Shown: positions 7,622 to 18,600 of the stretch, one piece after another
Numbering within the stretch: position 1 is the first letter of the stretch
How the letters are laid out: each line of letters opens with the position of its first letter
DNA from: Vibrio rarus
GTDB taxonomy: Bacteria > Pseudomonadota > Gammaproteobacteria > Enterobacterales > Vibrionaceae
Length of the DNA stretch: 64,000 bases
Assembly: GCF_024347075.1 (NCBI RefSeq)
Contig: NZ_AP024900.1
Coordinates: 1,922,001-1,986,000, forward strand
Reading direction: 5' to 3'
Program-made: the position numbers and the translations under genes
Notes under the pieces: generated by a model
Seen by the model: the letters and a program-made list of their open reading frames with translations, nothing else
The model's database searches: none
Told to the model about the DNA's origin: nothing

Positions 7622-9463
7622 CTACCCCCACCAAGACCATGCCTGAAGTCTCAACCACTCCATCATTTCTCGAGTCCAAATGTGCACTACAAGACGCTCA
7701 TCAATGGCTACTTTTCCCACGCCCTCCATTCCGGGTTGCAGTTGCTCATTAATATCACTCAGTTGTGCTTCTACAATAAAGTAGCTCGCGCCATCTTTAG
7801 CCTCGGTAACAGGGGTGAGTTTGCTAATGGCAAATTCAAATCCTTTTTCCGGTAACGCGGAGAGATACAAGGTGCCTGATTGCCCCAGTTGAATATCAGA
7901 GATACGACTTTCTGGTACTTGCAACTTCACTCGGTAACTGTCTAAAGGGGCGACCTCCAATAACAGATCCCCTTTAGTAACCGCACTGCCCAAACGTTGG
8001 CTTAAATCGCCACTGACCACTAAGCCATCATAGGGGGCAACAAGACGTCCACGTTCAATTTGGCTTTCCACTAACGCTAATTGCACCTGCACTTGTTTCT
8101 CTTGTGCGCTTAATATATTTATCTTGGCTCTATCTCTCACCGCTAAGGCCTCTAGCCTTTGGCGCACCAATTTACTCTCTTCGCTCAGCCACTTTAAACG
8201 CTCTAAACGTAAGTCGCGATCATCCATTAAGATTAAGGATTCCCCGGCGATGACTTTATCTCCAGCGCGCACCATGGCTTGATTAATATACCCATCAAAA
8301 GGGGATACTATGGCCCGTTGTACAGCGCTTTCAATTTGCGCATCTGCAGACAGTTTATATTCACCTGTGGTGGTCGATAAAAAGTATCCCATTATCATTA
8401 AACTCATCACCAGCAACTTGCGCCCTAAATACTTTGGCCCTAACAGTCGCATTAACTGCCTCTTAGTACCGTCAGCGCACTTAACCAACAAAGAACGGTC
8501 GTTGATTCGCTTATCTTCTAATGTGGGGAGAATGAGACTCGCAATACTCTGGCATAACTCCGACTGTGCCACGCTCCATAACTGGTCAGGTTTTCCCTCC
8601 ACCACTAAAGCGCCATAGGTTTCTCCGCGTAAAAACAGCGGTATGGACATGACACCAATATCCCCTTGGCTGGCCGACAAACTGGCATGCGCTTGAATAA
8701 TGGCCTGCTGTTGCTGGAGAGATTCGGGGTAACGGATAATTTTCCCTTGGTCTAAACACTCATCCATCACCCGTTCAATTTGTCGAACGTGATTCATCTT
8801 TTTGCCGAACTGGGCACTGTGGGAGAGGTGTTTAAGGTGGGTTCGTTGTTTCTTATATTCACCTAAGCTGACTCGGTCACAATTGAGCAATACCGCAAGT
8901 TCCGTCACCATACGCACAGCAGAAGCGCCATAACTGGCCTCAGACAGTACCCGAGCTAAAATTTCAACTCGAGTAGCATAATCTTGTTGCTGTTGCTGGG
9001 CGCGCTCTGCCCGTAATTGATGCTCTACCGCCTCGATGCTGGCAGCGCTCCATTGCAAAAGCGTCAGAGATTGAGTCAACTGTGACTGTGACGTAGCGTG
9101 TATGGCAAAGGCGGAAAAGGCGATCAGTTGTGCTTGCTCATCCAGTACGGGAAACAATAAGCCAAACACTTCTCCCTTAATAAGATCATCAGCTGAATCT
9201 TGGCTCGTTAAGCGGCCCACTTGAGGTTGCGAGAGTTGTTTATGGCTGTCCGTTAAAGCGGTTAACTGAGAAAAAGAGGGGTGCTCTGGGTCAAGGCTTG
9301 CCACAGCAACAAGTTCATCGTCTATGGGCAGATAAACTACCGCTGACTGTACACCGGGTATCACCGTCCTATGTTGAGTTAGCCAGTGATGGTAATAATC
9401 ATTTTGCGGGGAAGCGATGTCGGATAGTTCCTGCTCAGAATCTATGCCGAATTGTTGAACCAT
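7622..9463 (-). CDS. GAF domain / HlyD membrane-fusion protein
   Basis: About 613 residues. Residues 1-140 form a soluble region that may be a degenerate GAF-like domain; a Gln-rich linker (about 150-160) leads to a GAF domain (about 165-315, with LNCDRVSLGEY and VMSIPLFLRGETYGALVVEG). A single membrane segment lies at about 347-364 (GRKLLVMSLMIMGYFLST). The periplasmic part has lipoyl half SPFDGYINQAMVRAGDKV, a helical hairpin, second half APYDGLVVSGDLSQRLG, and a beta-barrel (MEGVGKVAI). So a cytoplasmic sensor or docking domain is joined to an export adaptor. ATG at 9463 is chosen because AAGGA lies 8 bases upstream; the frame extends further to a GTG at 9484 without a good site. It follows the giant gene after 177 bp and is tightly linked to the M50 gene. 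Confidence 0.85.
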   Translation of the reverse strand: MVQQFGIDSEQELSDIASPQNDYYHHWLTQHRTVIPGVQSAVVYLPIDDELVAVASLDPEHPSFSQLTALTDSHKQLSQPQVGRLTSQDSADDLIKGEVFGLLFPVLDEQAQLIAFSAFAIHATSQSQLTQSLTLLQWSAASIEAVEHQLRAERAQQQQQDYATRVEILARVLSEASYGASAVRMVTELAVLLNCDRVSLGEYKKQRTHLKHLSHSAQFGKKMNHVRQIERVMDECLDQGKIIRYPESLQQQQAIIQAHASLSASQGDIGVMSIPLFLRGETYGALVVEGKPDQLWSVAQSELCQSIASLILPTLEDKRINDRSLLVKCADGTKRQLMRLLGPKYLGRKLLVMSLMIMGYFLSTTTGEYKLSADAQIESAVQRAIVSPFDGYINQAMVRAGDKVIAGESLILMDDRDLRLERLKWLSEESKLVRQRLEALAVRDRAKINILSAQEKQVQVQLALVESQIERGRLVAPYDGLVVSGDLSQRLGSAVTKGDLLLEVAPLDSYRVKLQVPESRISDIQLGQSGTLYLSALPEKGFEFAISKLTPVTEAKDGASYFIVEAQLSDINEQLQPGMEGVGKVAIDERLVVHIWTREMMEWLRLQAWSWWG

Positions 9464-9567
9464 GTCGTACATCCTTGTAAACACAAAAGCGTAACCATAT
9501 CCATATGGTTTGTGATTGCTCTACCGTCCACTCAGTCGTGAGCGGCATCCTCATACTCCATGAGAAA

Positions 9568-9587
9568 GCCGTGCCCGAAAGCACGGC
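9568..9587 (-). terminator. Hairpin between the giant gene and its export genes (possible attenuator)
   Basis: GCCGTGC / GCACGGC arms around a 6-base loop, followed on the minus strand by only TTT. It lies in the 177-bp gap between the giant gene stop and the GAF-HlyD start. The stem is strong but the T-tract is short, which suggests partial read-through: many transcripts would end after the giant gene and fewer continue into the machinery. This is inference. Confidence 0.5.
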
Positions 9588-9640
9588 CTTAATTTAAAGT
9601 TAGCCTTGGTTTGCCTAACTGTCTAGAAACAAACTAGAAA

Positions 9641-12600
9641 CTAACCGCGACGCACGCCTTTCACCCATTTTGCATCATTATTTTTTGTGCCGTTTTTGCC
9701 ATTCGACTTCGCCACCATCCAGCTTGCCGCTCCCGCTACACTGGCTACAGCCGCTTCAATATTAATGCTAGCATGAGCATGCTGCCCATGTTCCAGTTGA
9801 TCTTGCTGTGGGACCCGTTGTTCAGTGGCTATTTCAGCTTCTACAACCTGCTTTGCGACGTCCTGCTCAGGGTTGGTTTTTTCAGTTACGGGCTGTTGTG
9901 GTGCGGCTTCTTGCGGTATAGCTTGTGGTACAGCCTCTTGTGGCGCTTGCTCTGGCGCAGTGTCAGCACCATTAACTGGCGCTACTGGCGCTGTTGCTCC
10001 ACCCGAACCGGTTGGTAAAAATGCCGTCCCCATCTGAGCAAAGGCCAATTCCGCTTCTTCGGTAAAGGCGATCACCTCGTCGCTCTGTTGCGTCACTCTC
10101 TGTTTTGATATTTCGCGATACGCTGATTTCTCATACACATCGGCAGAATAACCACTAAATAAGCCCATTTGCAGGGCACGAATTAGGTCGAGTTGACCAT
10201 TTGCCAGAGAAATAATGGATTCAGGTACGCTTTCCCCATCCACTTCCACAAAGGTAAATCGACCGTATTCACCGATTAAGACATCTTCACTAAAGTTAGC
10301 ATCAAAGAAATCATTACCAAAATGCCCTTGCATTCGGTCTTGTCCGGCACCACCAATAAGGGTGTCATTTCCCCCAACAAATAGGTCTATGGCTTCAAAG
10401 ATAATGGTGCCATCTTCGGCTCGGCTCACTCTTGAACCATCACCACCAAGCATGTCATCCCCAGCTCCGCCATTGATTTCATCCGCGCCATAACCACCGA
10501 AGATGATGTCACGATCATCCCCTCCCACCAGTAAGTCTGCGCCACCAATGCCAGTATTGCCCGTGGCTACGGTAATGTATCGTCCATCACTGTCATTAGT
10601 GATATAGCCATCATCACCAATAATGATGGTTTCCCCAGAGGCGTTGAACACCTCATCATTACCTACCCCAGCGATAGCATGGTCTTCACCACCCCCTAAG
10701 GTAATCACATCACCACCACCGGTTTCGTTGCTAGTGTCAGTAGTGGCGATAAGACGACGCACACCATCCACATAATCCACTTCACCGTTATCGCCGATGA
10801 CAATATCATTATCATCACCTGTGGTAATGTGGTCGTTAGCATAACCCCCTAGCACCAGATTGACTCCGTTGCCGGCATTGATGGTATCCGATCCGCCCTG
10901 CTCAATGGCCGTGGTTTTCCCTTGAATCAATACCCCTTGGTCATCGAAGATAAATTGTCCGTTATCCCCTATGATGACATCTACGCCATTGGCGGTATTA
11001 ATCACATCAGAGCCATTCCCCCCAATAACGAGGTTATCCCCTTCACCCAGAGAAACCGTGTCATCACCACCTCGCTCTTGTTCGGTGGTTCTAGCTAAGG
11101 TTAAAATACCGGCCGCGTTATAGATAAGCTGCCCATTATCGGCAAGCACTTGAGTGTTGCCTGAATCGGACACCACACTGTCACTGCCAAGACCGGAAAT
11201 CACGCTATCATTGCCAGAGCCAAGATTAATGGTGTCTGAACCTGTTGTGCTTTCATCTCTGTCAAGGCTTTGCATCACGCGAATGACGCCATTGACCACA
11301 TCAAGCTGACCGTTATCACCAATGACCGCATCTGCGCCACTGCCGGTGGTCACTTCATCATCTCCAATGCCCGCAATCACAAGATTGTGACCATTGCCTG
11401 CATTGATAACATCGTCACCACCAAGGCTTAACTGAATGGATTTGGCTTGTAGTAATACGCCTGCATTATCAAAGTTTAATTGGCCATTATCACCCACTAG
11501 CGTATCAGCGCCGTTAGACGTCAATATCGTGTCTGCGCCAAAACCGCCGATGACAAGGTTATCGCCAAGGCCCGCAATCACTTCATCATCACCACCTAGA
11601 TTAGGCTGTGTGCTTAGAGCTTGGGTCAAAATGCCCTGTGCGTTGTAAGTGAGAATGCCGTTATCAGCCAGTACATGGGTGTCGCCAGAATCTGACTGCA
11701 CACTGTCACTGCCAAGGCCGGCAATCACGCGGTCAAAACCTGTGCCCACTTGAATGGTGTCTGAGCCTGCGGTGGCATTATCCGTATCAGTGCTTTGCAG
11801 CACGCGAATCACGCCATCAATTAAATCAAGCTGACCGTTATCGCCAATGACCACATCTGCGCCACTGCCAGTCATCACATCATCATCACCAAAACCGGCA
11901 ATCACACTGTTATCACCGTCACCCGCATCAATGCGGTCACCACCACCCTGCGCTAGTGCAATGGACTCTGCCTGAATCAGCACACCGGCATCATCAAAGC
12001 TCACTTGCGCATTGTCACCAAAGATAAGATCGTTACCACCAGCGGTCAGCAGAGTATCGGAACCAAAACCACCGATAATCAGATTATCACCCTCACCTAG
12101 GGTCACTTCATCATCACCACCAATATTGGTTTCGGTCGATATGGCATGGATTAAAATGCCGTGTTCGTTGTAGGTTAGGATACCGTTGTCAGCAAGCACT
12201 TGTGTGTTACCTGAATCGGACTGCACCGTATCGCTGACAAAGCTAATACTCATGCCAATACCATCAACCGTTTCAAAGTACTCTTCGATATAACTATCAA
12301 GACCGGCTATCACTCGGTCATCACCTGCACCGACTTTAATGGTATCGCCACCGGCTGTCGTGTTATCAGTATCACTGCTTTGAATGGTGCGAATTACGCC
12401 ATCAATTAAATCAACCTGACCGTTATCGCCGATCACAGTATCGCGGCCGCTACCTGTGGTAATCGTATCTTGTCCCTTACCACCAATCACTAGATTGTCA
12501 CCATCACCTAAGCTAACTGTGTCATTACCGCCTAGGGTTGAGTCTAGTGAGGTTGCGTTAACTAAAGTCCAGCTATCATCACTGTTCACGTCGTAAGTTA

Positions 12601-15600
12601 GAGTGCCGTTATCAGCAATAAGATGGGTATTACCTAATAAAGAGGTAATGGTGTCATTGCCAAGGCCGCCCAACACACTATCGTTGCCAGTACCAAGGTG
12701 GATTTCATCGTTACCAGACGCGTTTTCATCGCCTTGCTCTGTTTTCAAAATGATGGCGCTGTTACGCAGGTCAACTTCACCAAAGTCGCCCAACACCCAA
12801 TCATTACCCGAGCCTGACTCTACATAGTCATTGCCCGCGCCAGCGAGGATAATATCATCATCAGCATCACCGTAAATGACATCATTACTGCCTTGCTCGG
12901 TATCAGAGGTATTAATGAAAGTCACTATGCCAGTATCAACTTGCACACTGCCCATATCACCTAAAATAATATCTTGGTCATCGCCAGTAATCGCGCTGCC
13001 TTCAGGGCCATTGCCGCCATACAGGTAATCACTGCCATTACCCCCTAGCAGGATGTCATTACCGCCATTACCCACTAGGGTATCGCTGCCACCATTAACA
13101 AATCCGCTGTTCGTCACTTCTGTAACATCAGCAAATGAAGTAGACAGAATACGGTTGGTATCGACCACTTGGTTAATGACGCCTTTATCTGCAATCACAA
13201 TATCATCACCAATGCCGGCATCGATGCTGTCATTGCCCACTGTCAATACATCAGAGGTATCAAGGTTATCGTTTTCAAGATCGGCAATATTCACGACACT
13301 CAGAATCTGCGTGCTTAAATCTAATCGGGTTGAGACATCAATATTAAAGCCTGCATCACCATAGATATGATCGTCGCCCCCTAGGCCAAAGATCTGGTCA
13401 TTACCTGAACCACCGGCAATATGGTCGCCATATTCACTGCCAATAATGGTGTCATTACCAGCACCGCCAAATAAAGTGACTGTGCCACCCGCGCCTGATG
13501 CATCGATAACATCATTACCTGGGTTGGTAAATTCACGAGCGCTGTCAGTTTTTTCATCTGATGTTGCGTTGTAGGCAAAGCCATTTTGTCCAGTATCACC
13601 AAACAAAATTAGCACGCCATCTTCATCACTGCCGGTCACACTTAGCGTGTCGCTACCGCCACCACCGTGGACCACCGTAATCACTTCAGCTGCAGTATCT
13701 TCTACCACAAGATTGTCATCACCTTGGCCTAAGAACAGTTCCACCACTTCAACATCAGCGTATTCAATGCCAACACCCATGCCTAAGCCCGTTAGGCTTG
13801 TGTCGCTCAATACACCACTGTCATTTTCTAAACTGCCGTCATTAAAGATGTTAAGTACATCCGTTTGCAGAACTTCACTTACCTCAATATTGTTGATTGG
13901 CAATTCAGTATCAATTTCTGTTGGCAACATGATGGCGACACTGAGTGCGCGAGCCTTACCTTCAGGCACACCACCCTCAATAATCAACTTGCCTTGAATA
14001 CCGGTTAAGGTATGCGGTTGCAATGGTGGATTCTGCACAGGCTGTGCATCTTGTTCTTGATATTCATCATTCACAGAAAGAGTAATGGTAATTGGCTGAT
14101 TCCAATTATCCGCATCAAAGGTGACGGTATTGTCATCAGCATTAAAGCGAGGATCTTCACTGCTAAATAAGGTCTGACCATCATTAAGTAAATTAATGGT
14201 CACCGCATCCGTTGGCGCTTTGCTCAGCACTAGGCTGTAGTCATCATCCTGATTTTGGCTAACCAGCGTTGAACCGTCTGTTTGGGTCACAATCACGGCG
14301 CCGCTGTCGTTATCAGTGACAAATAGAATCTGCTCAACATCATCTAATTGGTTGTAATCAGAATCCGCAACATTGCTGGTTGCGCTTAATTGAACACTGC
14401 CTTGATACAGATTTTCTACATCAGCATCATCCACTGCAGTCACGCTAAAGCTCTGCACCTGATCCCAATTACTGTGATCAAAAGTTAATTCGCTATCGCT
14501 AAGGGATAATTGACCACTTAAACCGCTACCAATAAGCTCAGCTAAAGAGACCGTGACCACTTCGCCAATCTCAGGCTGAGTGGATAGTCGCACATCAAAC
14601 TGCGCCGCCGTGCCGCCCTCGGTGACTTGCTCATCACCTTGAGCCATCAAAATAATATCGGCTTGGTCATTGTCAAATACACGAACTTCAACATTAGCGA
14701 TATCTAGGTTATCAAAGTCAGGATTGTCACTGCTGACGCTATGGCTGATGACGTATTCGCTCTCACCTTCCATCGCGCTGTCATCGATGGCTTTCACAAA
14801 TATTTGCGTGCTATCTTGCCAGTTAACACCTGATTGGTAGGTCACGACTAATGATTCATAAAAGTTAATATTATCGATAGAAACCAGCACACTCGATGCC
14901 TGTCCATTGCTATTGTCTTTGTCGCTCGTAGAAGCGCGCGCCGCGGATACCGTTACATAAGCAAGGGTTGCCACATTCGGCTCGTCAACACTTAGAGATA
15001 ACTCATAGCTATCTGTCATGCCATCTTCATCAACCAACAAGGATTGGTTACTGATCGCAATCGCGCCGTTCTCTTCGCTTGCAACATTAAGAGAGACACC
15101 ATCAACAAAAATGCCGTTATAAGCGTCATCATCACTAAACACACTGTGGTTGATAAAACTGCTACGTCCTTCGACAGAATAAGAGACGATGGATTGAGTG
15201 ACATCACTGGCCACGTTAAATACGTCTGCGCCAAGGCCGCCAATAATGGTGGTTTCAACATCGGCATTGGTACTCAACACATAGAAGGTATCATCCCCTT
15301 CTAGGCCATCAAGCTCGGCAAACTCAACTCCTTGATAGCTAATGTTAAGGCCAGCACCAAAGATGCCATCTTCGGTGATCATGAAGCTATCATCACCTTC
15401 TGTGCCCAACACGACCACTTTATCACTGCCTGCGCCGCCATCAATTTTCAGCGCCGCATTGATGCTGTACTCAATGGTATCTGCGCCATCACCACCAAAC
15501 AGTTCAACATCGACACTGCTATTGGTTAAGCCACTATCGGCCAGCAAGAAGGCACGTACAACAAAGCTATCATCACCGGCTTCACCATAAAGCTTAGTCA

Positions 15601-18600
15601 CCGCCTGATTTGAGTAGACTTTAATACTGTCTTCACCATCGCCACCATAAATAACCATAGGTAGGCTATTACCATTGCTTAAAAAGCCAAGGGTCGTTTC
15701 TGTGGTTTCAATTTCATCACCTGCGGCCACCATGCCAAGAGAGGCTTGACGATCACTACCAAATAGTTGACCTACTTGGAATGTATCATTACCCGCGCCG
15801 CCATCAAGAGTCACAATTGTGCCGGTATCGTCACTGTAGAAACTGTCTTCGCCATCTAAACCGTTGATGATAAGGCGGGCATTGATATTGCCGTCATAGT
15901 TAATGCGCTCAACCGCGTCGCTATAACCGCCATTGCCATCATCATTAATTGCCGCCACAAAATTGGCGCGAATTAAGAAGGTATCATCACTGGCAAGTCC
16001 ATTGAGCGTTAATACATCCGCCCCGTCATTAGCCGCTCCAGAGTCTTGCACATCAATAACGTAATCTTTATCTGTGCCACTGCGGTTGATGATGTAGCTA
16101 TCGGTACCACCTTCACCATCCAGCACTAACTGATCTTCACGAGTATTCAACTGGTTAATGGTAATCGCATCATCGCCACTGCCCAGATTAATAAAGGTAT
16201 CACCGACAAGTGTTTGCGTATCCACCAGCACAGAATCATTGTCTGCACCCATGTTAACCACAATATTTTCAGCCTGTAACATGCCTTGAATAATCAAACT
16301 GTCTTGATCATCTGCGCCGTTAATATTGATGTCGCCAGCTGCGGTCATTGATCCTTGAAGATCAATAGTTGCACCTGATAGATCTTGATTACCAGTATCA
16401 CCATCATCAACTTGAATATTAATGTTTAAGTCCGCATCCAGTACAGCACCTGATTGCAAGGTAAAGCCATCACCGGAGTTAATATTGATGTTGGCTGAGG
16501 TTTCAAGAGTCACGCCCGATGCAATGGTAATATCATCATTGTCAGAGTTATCGGTTGAGGTCAGATTAATGTCCTCGCCTGCCAGCATACTTTGCTCAAC
16601 CGTTAATGGACTGCGGGTAATCATGTTGATTTCACCACCTGCGGCAAAACCATTGCTGATGCCATCAACCACACCACCCACACTCAGTGCGCCGGTATTT
16701 TCTATATAAGTACTGCCTGTGGTCGATTGACCTTGAATGTTACCCACCTGAGTCGATAGCGCTTTATCCGCACTACCAATATCCAGAGAAGCAAATAGGT
16801 AAGTCTTACCTGCAACAACGTTATCGCCACTGGCATTATCATTGAGAATACGACCGGCAGGTGCGGCGATAAAGGCTATCGCAGCAATGCCCGTTTCAAT
16901 GCTATTTAAGTAAAGATCGCCACGAGTTTCTGTTAGATGGGTATTATTTGCACTTGAAACAGTCAGGTTTTCACCTTCAGTTGAACCTGAATCCACTTCA
17001 AGATCATTACCCACTTGGCCGACCGTATCAAAGCGCGCCGTTAGGGAAATGCTTGCCCCTACCACATCCGCAATTTCAGAGGCCTCGTCCACAACGCCAT
17101 CTAAAATAGCCAGGTGCGCAATCAGTTCTACATCACCTTGAGTTGACTCAACATGGTCAACATCAAGGTTGCCGTCAGTTTCATTAAGGCGAATATCATT
17201 TAATGCCGATGCATTTAATACGCCACCGGTTAAGTTGATATCCAGTAAATTGCCCAGTACACCAATGCTTCCAGCATCTGCTGTAAGCACAATATCTTGA
17301 GCTCGAATATTCTCATATTCATGATCAAAGCTATCTAAAATAGACCCGTTCAGTGCTTGTAGATCGACCGTGCCACCACTTGAGTAAATGGTCGCAATAT
17401 TTAAGTCGGAGTTAATTTCAGTAATATAAATATCTTGCTGCGCACGAGCAGTTAGGGTTGCATCATCTGCAAGGTCAATATTAAATCGATTGCTTGCACT
17501 ACCAATAGCGCCAGAGCCTGCTTCAAGAATCAGCGTGCTAGTGGCAGAAACTGAAGCGACAGTGCCGGTTTCATCAGTTAACGATTGTTTTGACTTAATG
17601 CGTACGTTATCACCCGATATTGAGTCAATCATCATGGATTGCTCAGAGCCCAGATACACATTGCCACTTGCTGTCGCACTTATCGTGCCGGTAACCAAAA
17701 CATCGATATCTTCACGCTGATCGATGACAATTTTAGTCACACTTGCCATGCGATAATCGGCTGCATTTAACGCAATAATCGAAGAAGCAATGCTTGGATC
17801 AACCTCTTCTAAATCGATGACCATTGCCGCAATGCGGTTTACTTGATAAACCTCTGAACCAATAGAGACAAAGCTATCTTGGACTAAACCTAAACTTTCC
17901 CATGTTTGATCTTGAGTATTAATCAAGGTGCTGAGATCCGGAGTACTGCTAATGGCGGCGACATCCATAATGACCGCAACTTCAACACTTAATGCCGTAG
18001 AGGTTAGCGTCATGGTATCGGCGGTAACCGCAGCAATTTCGTAGAAGCTGCCTTCATCATTGGCGTTACCACTGTCACCCGCAATGCGAATTTGCATGCC
18101 TGCAACAAAACCATCGGCAATCCAACTGCCTGATTCACGGACTAAAGAATCACCGCTATCAGATTCAACCACATCCACTTCAACGCTTTGTGCACGTTCA
18201 CTTAGCAAGAAGTAAACATCATTTCGCTCAGCGGCGGCCAATTGCACACGCTCATCATCGCTATAGTCACCATCAAGGTCGATTTCCACCGAACCCACTG
18301 CGCTACCAATATCATCTTTGGTGATGATAGTAATGTTTCCACCAGCCGAAATATTGGCATCTTCAATAGAAGCTTGGGTATTGGTAATCGGTTTAAGCAA
18401 ACTGCCGCTAATTAGGTTTGTTAGCTCATCTTCGGTCCAAACATGCACACTGCCTGTTAGCTCAGCGCGCTGCTCGTCACTGAGTTGATATTCATACTCT
18501 GAGTCATAATCATCTGCGCCATAACTGGCATGCAGAGCGTGATACTCAGCGGTGCGTTTGTTCACCAGTGTTTGAATTGCATCATCAACAAAGGTCTCAA

